A stretch of 64,000 nucleotides of DNA, taken from Streptococcus mitis (GTDB taxonomy: Bacteria > Bacillota > Bacilli > Lactobacillales > Streptococcaceae). Shown piece after piece: positions 17,084 to 26,058 of the stretch (positions are counted from its first letter, which is position 1; every line of letters starts with the position of its first letter). The notes beneath the pieces are model-generated. The model was not told the origin of the DNA. It made no database searches and was given only the letters and a program-made list of their open reading frames with translations. The DNA lies in contig NZ_LBMT01000001.1 in the NCBI RefSeq assembly GCF_002005545.1, positions 312,579 to 376,578 on the forward strand. The letters are read 5' to 3'. The position numbers and the translations under genes are program-made.

Positions 17084-17956
17084 ATGTTTTATTCTATCAA
17101 AGAATTGGTCGAGCAAGCAGATCTGGACTTTCAAGGAAATGTCGCAGAACTCATGATTACAACAGAGTTTGAATTGACCGGTCGCGAACGAGAAGAAGTC
17201 CTCCTTCTCATGGAACGCAATCTGGAAGTCATGAAAGCCTCTGTCCAACTTGGCCTCAATGAAAATAAATCTCGTAGTGGCCTGACAGGTGGAGATGCTG
17301 CCAAACTGGATCACTACATAAAAAATGGAAAAACTCTATCAGATTACACGATTCTCTCTGCTGCCCGAAATGCCATCGCAGTCAATGAACACAATGCCAA
17401 AATGGGCTTGGTCTGTGCCACTCCGACCGCTGGAAGTGCTGGCTGTCTCCCTTCCGTTCTCACTGCTGCTATTGAAAAATTAGACCTCAGCCACGAGCAA
17501 CAGCTGGATTTCCTCTTTGCTGCCGGTGCCTTTGGACTAGTCATCGCAAATAATGCCTCTATCTCAGGTGCTGAAGGTGGTTGTCAGGCCGAGGTTGGTT
17601 CGGCCTCTGCTATGAGTGCTGCAGCCTTGACTCTAGCTGCCGGTGGAACACCCTACCAAGCCAGTCAAGCTATTGCCTTTGTCATTAAAAATATGCTAGG
17701 CCTCATCTGTGACCCTGTTGCCGGCTTGGTCGAAGTTCCCTGCGTCAAACGCAATGCCATGGGAGCTAGCTTTGCCTTCATCGCAGCAGACATGGCCTTG
17801 GCAGGGATCGAATCTAAAATCCCTGTGGATGAGGTTATCGATGCCATGTATCAAGTAGGAGCAAGCATGCCAACTGCCTTTCGTGAAACAGCTGAAGGTG
17901 GACTCGCTGCCACACCTACTGGTCGTCGCCTCCAAAAAGAAATTTTCGGAGAATAA
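17084..17956 (+). CDS. sdaAA: L-serine dehydratase, iron-sulfur dependent, alpha subunit
   Basis: This 290-residue catalytic subunit has ATPTAGSAGCLP near residue 112 and GAEGGCQAEVGSASAMSAA near residue 163, and CDPVAGLVEVPCVKRN near residue 208. The cysteines supply the ligands of the oxygen-sensitive 4Fe-4S cluster. It follows the beta subunit by 8 bases with AGGAGGAAGC before the ATG. A HAD phosphatase follows 21 bases after, probably in the same transcript. Product pyruvate feeds central metabolism. Confidence 0.95.
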   Translation: MFYSIKELVEQADLDFQGNVAELMITTEFELTGREREEVLLLMERNLEVMKASVQLGLNENKSRSGLTGGDAAKLDHYIKNGKTLSDYTILSAARNAIAVNEHNAKMGLVCATPTAGSAGCLPSVLTAAIEKLDLSHEQQLDFLFAAGAFGLVIANNASISGAEGGCQAEVGSASAMSAAALTLAAGGTPYQASQAIAFVIKNMLGLICDPVAGLVEVPCVKRNAMGASFAFIAADMALAGIESKIPVDEVIDAMYQVGASMPTAFRETAEGGLAATPTGRRLQKEIFGE

Positions 17957-17977
17957 GCTTATCAAATAGGAGAAACC

Positions 17978-18610
17978 ATGACCTCTATCACAGCGATTTT
18001 TTTCGATCTGGATGGAACCCTCGTTGACAGTTCTATCGGGATTCACAATGCCTTTACCCATACCTTTAAGGAGCTGGGGGTGCCTAGCCCTGATGCCAAA
18101 ACGATTCGTGGTTTTATGGGACCGCCTCTCGAAAGTAGTTTTGCGACCTGCCTGCCCAAAGAACAAATTTCTGAGGCTGTGCAAATTTACCGTTCCTACT
18201 ACAAGAAAAAAGGCATCCATGAAGCTCAACTCTTTCCTCAGATTGTAGACTTGCTTGAGAAGTTATCGAGCAATTACCCTCTTTATATCACCACGACAAA
18301 AAATACTCCAACTGCTCAAGATATGACTAAAAACTTGGGAATCCATCATTTCTTTGATGGCATTTATGGTTCCAGCCCTGAAGCACCCCATAAGGCAGAT
18401 GTCATTCGCCAAGCCTTGCAGATACATCAACTAGCACCAGAACAAGCCATCATCATCGGAGATACCAAGTTTGATATGCTAGGTGCTCAAGAAACAGGCA
18501 TTCAGAAATTGGCCGTCACTTGGGGATTTGGAGAGCAAGCAGACTTGCTCAACTATCAGCCTGATTATATCGCCCACAAACCCTCAGATGTTTTAGAGTA
18601 TTTTCAATAA
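17978..18610 (+). CDS. HAD-superfamily hydrolase (phosphoglycolate-phosphatase-like)
   Basis: This 210-residue protein shows HAD motif I FFDLDGTLVDSS (residues 8-19), motif II ITTTKN near residue 108, a lysine in the KADVIRQAL region and motif IV IIIGDTKFDMLGA near residue 163. A helical cap (about residues 20-85) places it with the subfamily I phosphatases. It would remove phosphate from a small molecule, but the substrate is not evident. It lies 21 bases after sdaAA in the same direction and ends before a strong bidirectional terminator. Confidence 0.9.
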   Translation: MTSITAIFFDLDGTLVDSSIGIHNAFTHTFKELGVPSPDAKTIRGFMGPPLESSFATCLPKEQISEAVQIYRSYYKKKGIHEAQLFPQIVDLLEKLSSNYPLYITTTKNTPTAQDMTKNLGIHHFFDGIYGSSPEAPHKADVIRQALQIHQLAPEQAIIIGDTKFDMLGAQETGIQKLAVTWGFGEQADLLNYQPDYIAHKPSDVLEYFQ

Positions 18611-18666
18611 CATAGACTGGGCGACAACCCCATTTCAGAAGAAAATGAAGTAAGTCTCTACATAAC

Positions 18667-18714
18667 AAAACGCATATTACCAAGGTTCTTCAGACCTGAT
18701 AATATGCGTTTTTC
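18667..18714. terminator. Bidirectional terminator between HAD and capD-like genes
   Basis: AACGCATATTA (18669-18679) pairs perfectly with TAATATGCGTT (18700-18710), followed by TTTTT in one direction and preceded by AAAA for the other. Confidence 0.85.
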
Positions 18715-18719
18715 TGTTT

Positions 18720-20570
18720 TTATTCAACGTGGGTGGTTTGATTGGCAAAGGCGATAATGGCTTGCTTCAACTCATCTCCACTAAGAGTGCGGAACTCTTC
18801 AATCTTTTGATCGATGGCTTCTAGAGGCATGACATTAACCTTACCAACGAAAATCTTATCCATAACCTGATTGTCAACGAGTTCGGTTGATACCAAGAGT
18901 TCTTCGTAAAGTTTTTCGCCTGGGCGGATTCCAACTTCAACGATTGGAATTTCGCTTTCGGTGTGTCCACTTAGAAGGACCATTTTCTTGGCCAAGTCAT
19001 AAATCTTGACTGGTTTGCCCATATCAAGGATAAAGACTTCCCCATCCTTGGCATAAGCACCAGCGTGAATAACCAAACGGCTAGCTTCTGGAATGGTCAT
19101 AAAGTAACGGGTCATGCGGAAGTCTGTGACCGTCACAGGCCCGCCTTCAGCAATCTGACGCTCAAAGACTGGAATCACACTACCACGGCTACCAAGAACA
19201 TTTCCAAAACGAACTGCACAGTAGGTCGATTGGCTACGTTGGTTAAAACCAGTGACAATCAACTCCGCCACGCGCTTGGTTGCTCCCATAACATTGGGTG
19301 GATTGACCGCCTTATCTGTCGAAATCATAACCATCTTAGGTACTTTAGCTTCATCAACGGCTCTAGCAACATTGTAAGTTCCACGGATATTGTTTTTGAA
19401 GGCTTCTTTGGGATTGCGCTCCATCATAGGAACGTGCTTGTGGGCAGCCGCATGATAAACAATAGCAGGCTTGTACTGCTCAAAGACTTGCAATAGACGA
19501 TCATAGTCTTGAATATCTGCAATCACTGGCACATAATCAATCCCTTGGAACTTACGAATCAATTCATGATACACAAGGTAGATTGAATTTTCCCCGTGAC
19601 CGAGCAAGACGATGCGTTCAGGATTGAAACGGCTAACTTGGCGACAGATTTCAGAACCGATTGAGCCACCAGCACCTGTAACCAAGATTGTCTTACCTGT
19701 CAGTTCTGCTCCCAGACGCGATTCGTCAAGACGAATTTCCTGACGACCCAAAAGGTCCGTAATATCAATTTTTTGGAACCCAGTACCTGCTTGGTGAAGT
19801 CCTTGAACAACAGTTTCAACTTTAGGCATCTTGTAACATTTGACACCCAGCTTATTACACATCTGCAAGATACGCTCATATTCTGACGGGTCAAGCGACG
19901 GAATCGCAACGATAACACGCTCGATTTGATGGCGTTTGGCTAATTCAGGCAATTCATCATATGAACCCAAAACAGGAATCCCACCAAGTTTTTGGCCCTT
20001 TTTCTTAGCGTCCTTATCCAAAATACCGACCAGTTCCAAATCACTGGTTGGATGTTGGTAACTATCCATAAAGAGGGCTCCGCCATCACCAGCACCAATC
20101 AAGAAGGTTCGACGGTGTTCCCCATCACCACTTCCTTTTTTGCGTCTAGAGTAGATTAACTGCCAAGTAATCCGTGGCAACAAAATCAAGAAGGTACTCA
20201 ACAAGATAAAGAGAATGATGAAACGGATTGAAAAGAGTGGCAAGAAGGCATAGCAGATACTATATGACAAGACACTGCTGGCAGTCACACCAAAAAAGAT
20301 TTTCATGAAATCCGTAATCTTGCTGTAACGACTGATACTAGCGTTCAATCCCCAAAATCCAATCATCAATTGATAGAACAGGAAGGCCAAACTCGTATAG
20401 ATGATGTAGTCAACAGGTGCTGGATTAATCAAGCCGTAGAATAAGATATAAGATACAATGATGGAAACCACCATACTGAAAATATCAAATATTCCCCAGA
20501 AAACCTGTTTTTGTTGTTTATTTAAAATTTCCACCAGATCAATCACATAATCTGTTAGTTTTTTATTCAT
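18720..20570 (-). CDS. Membrane-bound nucleotide-sugar 4,6-dehydratase/epimerase (CapD/WbpM type)
   Basis: This 616-residue protein begins with four hydrophobic segments (about residues 20-140). A first Rossmann-like domain (FLIGAGDGGALFMD, about 150-270) and a catalytic SDR domain follow. The NAD site VTGAGGSIGSEICRQV starts near residue 300. YHAAAHKHVPMMERNP and the STDKAVNPPNVMGATKRVAE stretch mark the active-site region near 375-425. Such proteins convert UDP-GlcNAc or related sugars to 4-keto-6-deoxy sugars for surface polysaccharides. Full length is normal for the CapD/WbpM group. It lies downstream of a GT2 gene on the same strand but has its own promoter. Product specificity is unknown. 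Confidence 0.92.
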   Translation of the reverse strand: MNKKLTDYVIDLVEILNKQQKQVFWGIFDIFSMVVSIIVSYILFYGLINPAPVDYIIYTSLAFLFYQLMIGFWGLNASISRYSKITDFMKIFFGVTASSVLSYSICYAFLPLFSIRFIILFILLSTFLILLPRITWQLIYSRRKKGSGDGEHRRTFLIGAGDGGALFMDSYQHPTSDLELVGILDKDAKKKGQKLGGIPVLGSYDELPELAKRHQIERVIVAIPSLDPSEYERILQMCNKLGVKCYKMPKVETVVQGLHQAGTGFQKIDITDLLGRQEIRLDESRLGAELTGKTILVTGAGGSIGSEICRQVSRFNPERIVLLGHGENSIYLVYHELIRKFQGIDYVPVIADIQDYDRLLQVFEQYKPAIVYHAAAHKHVPMMERNPKEAFKNNIRGTYNVARAVDEAKVPKMVMISTDKAVNPPNVMGATKRVAELIVTGFNQRSQSTYCAVRFGNVLGSRGSVIPVFERQIAEGGPVTVTDFRMTRYFMTIPEASRLVIHAGAYAKDGEVFILDMGKPVKIYDLAKKMVLLSGHTESEIPIVEVGIRPGEKLYEELLVSTELVDNQVMDKIFVGKVNVMPLEAIDQKIEEFRTLSGDELKQAIIAFANQTTHVE

Positions 20571-20595
20571 GTCAATCTACTCCTCCTTAAAAGAG

Positions 20596-20644
20596 CTGGA
20601 TATTTATATTGTTATTATAACACTTTTTATCCAGTTTACGATTT
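20596..20644 (-). promoter_or_regulatory. capD-like promoter framed by a 7-bp inverted repeat
   Basis: TATAAT on the minus strand (20624-20629) lies between CTGGATA (20596-20602) and TATCCAG (20638-20644). AAGGAGGAG precedes the start codon. The inverted repeat could be an operator or chance. Confidence 0.5.
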
Positions 20645-20655
20645 GCTACAATCTT

Positions 20656-21486
20656 TTACTTGCTTTTTCTTAACAGTTTCATAAAAATAAACTGTCGGAC
20701 AAATCCGGGACAAAGAGCAACAACCATCTGAATGGCAACACTCTTGGCATACTCCATGTAAGAAATTTGCCCTCTCTTCAGCATTCGTTGACGAGCCTGA
20801 CGATAGAGTTTGAGATAACGCAGTCCTCCACGACGTTCAAACATCCCTGCCCCAACACGAACCTGACACAAGATTTGATCCAGATTTCCAGTCTTGGCTC
20901 CTGCAGCAATCATATTGAGCCAGAGGAGGTCATCCTCCATATAAAGGCCATCTTCATAGTTGCCTGCCTTGAGAACCATATTCTTCTTGAACATAACAGT
21001 CATGTGGTTAAAGGCACTTCTCATCCTTTGATAAGCTACAATATCTGCATGCTGGGTTGGAACACGACGGTAAGAAACAATCTCATCAGGATTGTCAATA
21101 AACTCTGCAATATGTCCACCTAATAGGTCGAGGTTGTCCTTCTCCATTAGCTGAACCTGTTTCTCAAAACGATCTGGAACTGCTATATCATCCGTATCCA
21201 TACGGGCAATAATATCATACTGACACTGCAAAACACCCTGACGAAGAGCCAGACCCAAACCTTGATTCTGCTCAAGAGGATAGCGTTTCACTGGAATATC
21301 AGACTCAGCTTCAAGCCGGTCTAATACCTGATAGAGCTCAGGTGTCAAAGGCCCATCCTCAACCAGAACCAATTCGCTCGGTTTCAGAGTCTGATTTTGA
21401 ACACTCTCAATAGCATCCTTTAAAAATGTCGGATTTTCCTTGATATAGACCGACATCAATACGCTGATTTTTTGCTTTTCAGACAC
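20656..21486 (-). CDS. Family 2 glycosyltransferase
   Basis: This 276-residue protein has the GT-A fold start KISVLMSVYIKENPTFLKDAI, the nucleotide-sugar motif ARMDTDDIAVPDRF near residue 93, and EDDLLWLNM near residue 183 as the likely acid region. It transfers a sugar to an envelope glycan on the cytoplasmic face; donor and acceptor are not evident. A hydrophobic/basic C-terminus (VVALCPGFVRQFIFMKLLRKSK) suggests membrane association. It precedes the capD-like gene by 85 bases, and together they may add to or modify a surface polysaccharide outside the main capsule locus. Confidence 0.92.
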   Translation of the reverse strand: MSEKQKISVLMSVYIKENPTFLKDAIESVQNQTLKPSELVLVEDGPLTPELYQVLDRLEAESDIPVKRYPLEQNQGLGLALRQGVLQCQYDIIARMDTDDIAVPDRFEKQVQLMEKDNLDLLGGHIAEFIDNPDEIVSYRRVPTQHADIVAYQRMRSAFNHMTVMFKKNMVLKAGNYEDGLYMEDDLLWLNMIAAGAKTGNLDQILCQVRVGAGMFERRGGLRYLKLYRQARQRMLKRGQISYMEYAKSVAIQMVVALCPGFVRQFIFMKLLRKSK

Positions 21487-21576
21487 AGTTTTTCTCCAAT
21501 GTATAGATTTCCTTCCACTATTTTATCATAATTTTCAAGACTTTCCCATTTTTATCTTGAAAGCCAGAAACCTTAC

Positions 21577-21605
21577 TTGACATTATAGTGAAAAAGCCTT
21601 AAAAT
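21577..21605 (+). promoter_or_regulatory. Promoter of the MFS gene
   Basis: TTGACA (21577-21582), 17 bases, TAAAAT (21600-21605). AGAAGAGG precedes the start codon. Confidence 0.8.
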
Positions 21606-21640
21606 AAGCTGTTATTAAAATCAGCTAGAAGAGGTATTTT

Positions 21641-22807
21641 ATGAAAAAGCAATCACTCTTTTTTGTTCCAGGTATTATCCTGATTGGTGTTTCCTTGCGG
21701 ACTCCTTTTACTGTTTTACCCATTATATTGGGAGATATTTCGCAAGGTCTGGGGGTAGAAGTTAGTTCACTTGGTGTCTTGACCAGCCTTCCTCTCCTCA
21801 TGTTTACCCTCTTCTCGCTATTTTCTACCCGACTAGCTCAGAAAATTGGCTTGGAGCATCTCTTTACCTATAGCCTTTTCTTCTTGACCATCGGTTCTCT
21901 CATTCGACTAATCAATCTGCCCCTGCTCTATCTAGGAACCTTGATGGTTGGGGCAAGTATCGCAGTCATCAATGTGCTGCTTCCTAGTCTCATCCAAGCC
22001 AATCAACCAAAGAAAATTGGTTTTCTGACCACCTTATATGTAACTTCTATGGGGATTGCGACGGCTCTGGCTTCCTATCTAGCCGTGCCTATTACACAAG
22101 CCAGTTCTTGGAAAGGACTTATCATCCTCCTCACCCTGCTCTGCCTAGCAACTTTTTTGGTCTGGCTCCCAAATCACCGCTATAATCACAGACTAGCTCC
22201 ACAAACCAAACAAAAAAACAAAACAAAGGTTATGCGCAATAAACAGGTCTGGGCAGTGATTGTCTTTGCAGGTTTTCAATCCTTGCTCTTTTACACCGCT
22301 ATGACCTGGCTACCTACCATGGCTATCCATGCAGGTCTATCCAGTCACGAAGCTGGTTTACTAACTTCTATCTTCTCTCTGATTAGCATTCCTTTTTCAA
22401 TGACCATCCCAAGCCTGACAACCAGCTTGTCTACTCGTAACCGTCAGCTCATGCTTACTCTGGTTTCACTAGCTGGTGTTGTCGGCATTTCCATGCTCTT
22501 TTTCCCAATCAATAATTTCATTTACTGGCTTGCCAGCCATCTTCTCATCGGAACCGCAACAAGCGCCCTCTTCCCTTATCTCATGGTCAACTTTTCACTC
22601 AAGACAAGCGCCCCTGAAAAGACTGCCCAATTGTCTGGTTTATCTCAAACAGGAGGCTATATCCTAGCAGCCTTTGGGCCGACCCTCTTTGGTTACAGTT
22701 TTGACCTCTTCCACTCTTGGGTGCCAGCTGTAGCTGCCCTCTTACTCGTCGATATCCTGATGACTGTGGCCCTCTTTACAGTGGACAGAGCTGATAAAAT
22801 CCTTTAA
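21641..22807 (+). CDS. MFS transporter, CynX/NimT type
   Basis: This 388-residue protein has about twelve hydrophobic segments in two halves with a basic central loop (HRLAPQTKQKNKTKVMRNKQ, near residue 190), the layout of a major facilitator. The start LIGVSLRTPFTVLPIILGDI, with an arginine in the first helix, fits the CynX/NimT group. That group has been linked to cyanate and nitroimidazole transport, though substrates are mostly unknown. It stands alone with its own promoter and terminator, divergent from the glycosyltransferase. Confidence 0.88.
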   Translation: MKKQSLFFVPGIILIGVSLRTPFTVLPIILGDISQGLGVEVSSLGVLTSLPLLMFTLFSLFSTRLAQKIGLEHLFTYSLFFLTIGSLIRLINLPLLYLGTLMVGASIAVINVLLPSLIQANQPKKIGFLTTLYVTSMGIATALASYLAVPITQASSWKGLIILLTLLCLATFLVWLPNHRYNHRLAPQTKQKNKTKVMRNKQVWAVIVFAGFQSLLFYTAMTWLPTMAIHAGLSSHEAGLLTSIFSLISIPFSMTIPSLTTSLSTRNRQLMLTLVSLAGVVGISMLFFPINNFIYWLASHLLIGTATSALFPYLMVNFSLKTSAPEKTAQLSGLSQTGGYILAAFGPTLFGYSFDLFHSWVPAVAALLLVDILMTVALFTVDRADKIL

Positions 22808-22834
22808 ACTTCTAGTTTTGCCTAGAAGTTTTTT
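22807..22834 (+). terminator. Terminator of the MFS gene
   Basis: AACTTCTAG pairs with CTAGAAGTT and is followed by TTTTT. The T run merges into the first of two PadR-region direct repeats. Confidence 0.85.
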
Positions 22835-22928
22835 ATATATAAAAATTTTACACATTTCTCTTGACAGGGCTTTCTTTTAGATGTACAATGTATGTGTAGA
22901 AAAATTATATATAAAAATCTTACACATT
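22834..22928 (+). promoter_or_regulatory. PadR operon promoter with duplicated operator
   Basis: TTGACA (22861-22866), 17 bases and TACAAT (22884-22889) form a near-ideal promoter. A 23-base element (TATATATAAAAAT.TTACACATT, one mismatch) occurs at 22834-22856 and 22906-22928, on both sides. TGTGTA (22893-22898) and TACACA (22921-22926) form an inverted repeat overlapping the downstream copy. This layout suits autorepression by the PadR protein. Confidence 0.75.
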
Positions 22929-22945
22929 AGAAAAGGAGGTTCCCC

Positions 22946-23272
22946 ATGTACTTTCCAACATCCTCTGCCTTGATTGAATTTCTCATCTTGGCTGTACTGG
23001 AGCAGGATGATTCTTATGGTTATGAGATTAGCCAAACCATTAAGCTGATCGCTAATATCAAAGAATCTACACTCTATCCTATCCTAAAAAAATTGGAAGG
23101 CAATAGCTTTCTGACAACCTATTCTAGAGAGTTCCAAGGTCGCATGCGCAAATACTACTCCTTGACAAATGGTGGTATAGAACAGCTCGTGACCCTAAAA
23201 GATGAATGGGCACTCTATACAGACACCATCAATGGCATCATAGAAGGGAGTATCCGCCATGACAAGAACTGA
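22946..23272 (+). CDS. PadR-family transcriptional regulator
   Basis: This 108-residue protein has the PadR winged-helix core: ALIEFLILAVLEQDDSYGYEI at residues 8-28, ESTLYPILKKLE at 37-50 and a wing GRMRKYYSLT near 68. These proteins repress their own operon until an envelope or chemical signal releases them. AAAAGGAGG precedes the ATG. Its end overlaps the start of the next gene by 14 bases, so the two are translationally coupled. Matching operator-like repeats surround its promoter. Confidence 0.92.
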   Translation: MYFPTSSALIEFLILAVLEQDDSYGYEISQTIKLIANIKESTLYPILKKLEGNSFLTTYSREFQGRMRKYYSLTNGGIEQLVTLKDEWALYTDTINGIIEGSIRHDKN

Positions 23273-23852
23273 ATACCTGACTCAGCTAGAACTCTATCTC
23301 AAGAAACTGCCTGAAGTTGACCGCATGGAAGCCATGGACTATTTCAGGGAACTCTTTGACGATGCTGGAGTCGAGGGAGAAGAAGAACTCATCGCTAGCT
23401 TGGGAACTCCTAAAGAAGCAGCTCACGAAGTCCTCTCCAATCTTCTCGATAAAAAAATCAATGAGGCACCCGCTCAAAAGAATAACCGACAAATTTTGCA
23501 TATCGCCTTGTTAGCTCTCCTTGCAGCACCCATCGGTATTCCTCTGGGAATCGCCATTCTCGTGTCCCTGTTCGCAATCTTTGTGGCAGCCTTGACTGTC
23601 ATCTTTGCTTTCTTTGCGGTTTCCATACTAGGTATCATTGGCGGATTCCTATTTTTAGTTGAAAGTTTCACTGTCTTAGCCCAAGCTAAATCAGCCTTTA
23701 TCTTGATTTTTGGTTCTGGTTTACTGGCTATCGGTGCTTCTTCACTAGTCTTACTAGGTATTTCCTATGTAGCCCGCTTCTTCGGCCTACTCATTGTTCG
23801 CTTGGTGCAATTGGTTCTCAAAAAAGGAAAGAGAGGTGACCAGCATGCGTAA
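23259..23852 (+). CDS. HAAS/DUF1700-type membrane protein
   Basis: This 197-residue protein has an N-terminal HAAS-like helical domain (about residues 1-65, with TQLELYLKKLPEVDRMEAMDYF). Three or four membrane helices follow (about 75-185, GIPLGIAILVSLFAIFVAAL). HAAS domains commonly link PadR regulators to envelope proteins, either as anti-regulators or as sensors. The gene overlaps PadR by 14 bases and the next gene by 8, so three proteins are made from one coupled unit. A basic tail (KKGKRGDQHA) lies in the cytoplasm. Confidence 0.88.
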   Translation: MTRTEYLTQLELYLKKLPEVDRMEAMDYFRELFDDAGVEGEEELIASLGTPKEAAHEVLSNLLDKKINEAPAQKNNRQILHIALLALLAAPIGIPLGIAILVSLFAIFVAALTVIFAFFAVSILGIIGGFLFLVESFTVLAQAKSAFILIFGSGLLAIGASSLVLLGISYVARFFGLLIVRLVQLVLKKGKRGDQHA

Positions 23853-24756
23853 GTTTACAAAAGGATTTCTCATTTTTGGTGTGGTGACTACCATTATCGG
23901 CTTTATCCTGCTCTTTGTAGGCATCCAATCTGACGGGATTAAGAGTTTGCTTGCCATGTCCAAGGAGCCTGTCTATGATAGTCGGATGGAAGAGTTGACC
24001 TTTGGCAAGGAAGTCGAAAACCTAGAGATTACTCTCCATCAACACGCACTGACCATCACAGACTCTTTCGATGATCAAATCCACATTTCTTACCATCCAT
24101 CTCTTTCTGCTCACCATGATCTTATCACAAATCAGAACGATAAAACGCTGAGCCTCACTGATAAGAAACTGTCTGAAAGTCTGTTTCTCTCTTCTGGAAT
24201 TGGCGGGATTCTCCATGTCGCAAGTAACTACTCTCGTCGTTTTGAAGAAGTTATTCTACAAGTTCCAAAAGGAAGAAGTCTAAAAGGAATCAACGTCTCA
24301 ACCAATCGCGGTCAAACCAGTATCACTAATGCCACTCTTGAAAATGCGACCCTCAATACAAACAGCTATATCCTCCGAATTGAAGGAAGTCGTATCAAAA
24401 ACAGCAAATTCACGACACCCAATATCATTAATATCTTTGATACAGACCTTACAGATAGTCAGCTAGAGTCAACAGAGAATCACTTCCACGCTGAAAATAT
24501 TAAAGTATATGGTAAGGTAGAACTAACTTCTAAAAATGTGCTCAGTATCATGCTAACTCAAAAAGAAAGCCAAGAAATTAACTTAGACCTCTCGAGTCAC
24601 CATGGTCCTATTTATCAGTTATCGAGAGATGAGAGTCAACGCCACCCCAACGAATTAAGCAACCCTTACAAAACTGAAAAAACTGATGCAAAAGGTCAAC
24701 TCATCGCTAAGGCTGATGATTATATTAGTCTTGAAACTACAGCTAACAGACCTTAA
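23845..24756 (+). CDS. DUF4097-type surface protein with single membrane anchor
   Basis: This 303-residue protein starts with one membrane helix (about residues 8-28). A long extracytoplasmic region of repeated short strands follows (GINVSTNRGQTSITNATLENATL), typical of DUF4097 'adhesin-like' beta-solenoid proteins. I chose the ATG at 23845 because AGAGAGGTGACC precedes it. It overlaps the HAAS gene by 8 bases. Its function is unknown; such proteins are made under envelope stress together with PadR and HAAS partners. Confidence 0.82.
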   Translation: MRKFTKGFLIFGVVTTIIGFILLFVGIQSDGIKSLLAMSKEPVYDSRMEELTFGKEVENLEITLHQHALTITDSFDDQIHISYHPSLSAHHDLITNQNDKTLSLTDKKLSESLFLSSGIGGILHVASNYSRRFEEVILQVPKGRSLKGINVSTNRGQTSITNATLENATLNTNSYILRIEGSRIKNSKFTTPNIINIFDTDLTDSQLESTENHFHAENIKVYGKVELTSKNVLSIMLTQKESQEINLDLSSHHGPIYQLSRDESQRHPNELSNPYKTEKTDAKGQLIAKADDYISLETTANRP

Positions 24757-24813
24757 TAAACCTATTTATATCGACCACTATGACACATAACCCACTAAAA
24801 AGGAGGTTCTACC

Positions 24814-25878
24814 ATGAAACAAGAATGGTTTGAAAGTAATGATTTTGTAAAAACAACAAGCAAGAACAAGCCTGATGAACAAGTCCAAGATGTTGCAGAC
24901 AAGGCTGAAGAAAGGATAGCCGATCTCGATACGCCAATTGAAAAAAATACTCAGTTAGAGAAGGAAGTTTCTCAAGCTGAAGCCGAACTTGAAAACCAGC
25001 AAGAAGAGAAAATTGAAACGCCTGAAAACGGTGAAGCGAGAACAGAAATAGAAGAAAAGAAAGCATTAGATTCTGCTGAGGAAGAGCAAGACCTTTCTAA
25101 AGAAACAGAAAAAGTCACTATAGCTGAAGAGAGTCAAGAAGCACTTCCTCAGCAAAAACCAACCACGAAAGAGCCCCTTCTTATCAGTCAATCCTTAGAA
25201 AGTCCCTATATCCCCGACCAAACTCTAAAATCTACGGATAAATGGAAAGAGCAAGCGCTTGATTTTTGGTCTTGGCTAGTGGAAGCAATCAAATCTCCTA
25301 CGAGCAATCTTGAAACAAGTAGCACACACAGTTACACAGCCTTTCTCTTGCTCATTCTGTTTTCTGCATCTTCCTTTTTCTTTAGTATCTACCACATCAA
25401 ACATGCTTACTATGGACATATAGCAACTATGCATAATCACTTCCCTGAACAATTTGCTTCATTAAATCTCTTTTCGATTATCTCTATCCTAGTAGCAACA
25501 ACACTCTTCTTCTTTTCATTCCTCTTGGGCAGTTTCGTTGTGAGACGATTTATCTACCAAGAAAAGGACTGGACGCTAGAAAAGGTTCTCCAACAATATA
25601 GTCAACTCTTGGCAATTCCAATCTTCCTCACTGCTATTGCTAGTTTCTTTGCCTTCTTTGATAGCCTACGATTTACAGCCCTCTTGTGTGTGATTAGCAT
25701 TGGAATCATTCTACTTGCCAGTCTCCATATCATTACAAGACCTAGTCAAGCAAGTGAAACCGACTCCTTCTATCAGTTATTCTTGTCTGTCCTTGTGAAC
25801 GGAGTCATTATCCTCCTCTTCTTTGTAGCTGAAGTGGCACTGATTGGAGATTATCTTCGTATCTTGGCCTTTCTTTAA
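24814..25878 (+). CDS. Membrane protein with long acidic N-terminal region
   Basis: This 354-residue protein has an N-terminal region of about 160 residues that is very rich in Glu, Lys and Gln (for example LEKEVSQAEAELENQQEEK), probably coiled coil or disordered in the cytoplasm. Five hydrophobic segments follow (about 188-208, 225-252, 268-290, 290-312 and 330-352). I do not recognise a firmly named family. It lies 57 bases after the DUF4097 gene with AAAGGAGGTTCT before the ATG and appears to be the last gene of the PadR operon, so it may be part of an envelope stress response. Confidence 0.8.
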   Translation: MKQEWFESNDFVKTTSKNKPDEQVQDVADKAEERIADLDTPIEKNTQLEKEVSQAEAELENQQEEKIETPENGEARTEIEEKKALDSAEEEQDLSKETEKVTIAEESQEALPQQKPTTKEPLLISQSLESPYIPDQTLKSTDKWKEQALDFWSWLVEAIKSPTSNLETSSTHSYTAFLLLILFSASSFFFSIYHIKHAYYGHIATMHNHFPEQFASLNLFSIISILVATTLFFFSFLLGSFVVRRFIYQEKDWTLEKVLQQYSQLLAIPIFLTAIASFFAFFDSLRFTALLCVISIGIILLASLHIITRPSQASETDSFYQLFLSVLVNGVIILLFFVAEVALIGDYLRILAFL

Positions 25879-25883
25879 ACTTC

Positions 25884-26024
25884 ATACTCTTCGAAAATCA
25901 AATAGCTTCGCCTTACCGTAGATATATGTTCCTGACTTTGTCAGTCTTATCTACAACCTCAAAACAGTGTTTTGAGCAGCCTGCGGCTAGCTTCCTAGTT
26001 TGCTCTTTGATTTTCATTGAGTAG
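25884..26024. repeat. BOX repeat element
   Basis: It starts ATACTCTTCGAAAATC, has a middle CTCAAAACAGTGTTTTGAG palindrome (boxB/C region) and ends CTTTGATTTTCATTGAGTA. This is the boxA-B-C structure of the pneumococcal BOX element. It begins six bases after the last gene of the PadR operon. Such elements can fold in RNA and affect neighbouring expression. Confidence 0.92.
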
Positions 26025-26027
26025 CAA

Positions 26028-26053
26028 TCCTGTCTTCCATGGCAGGATTTTTC
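26028..26053 (+). terminator. Terminator after the PadR operon and BOX
   Basis: ATCCTG pairs with CAGGAT around TCTTCCATGG, then TTTTTC. Confidence 0.65.
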
Positions 26054-26058
26054 TATGT

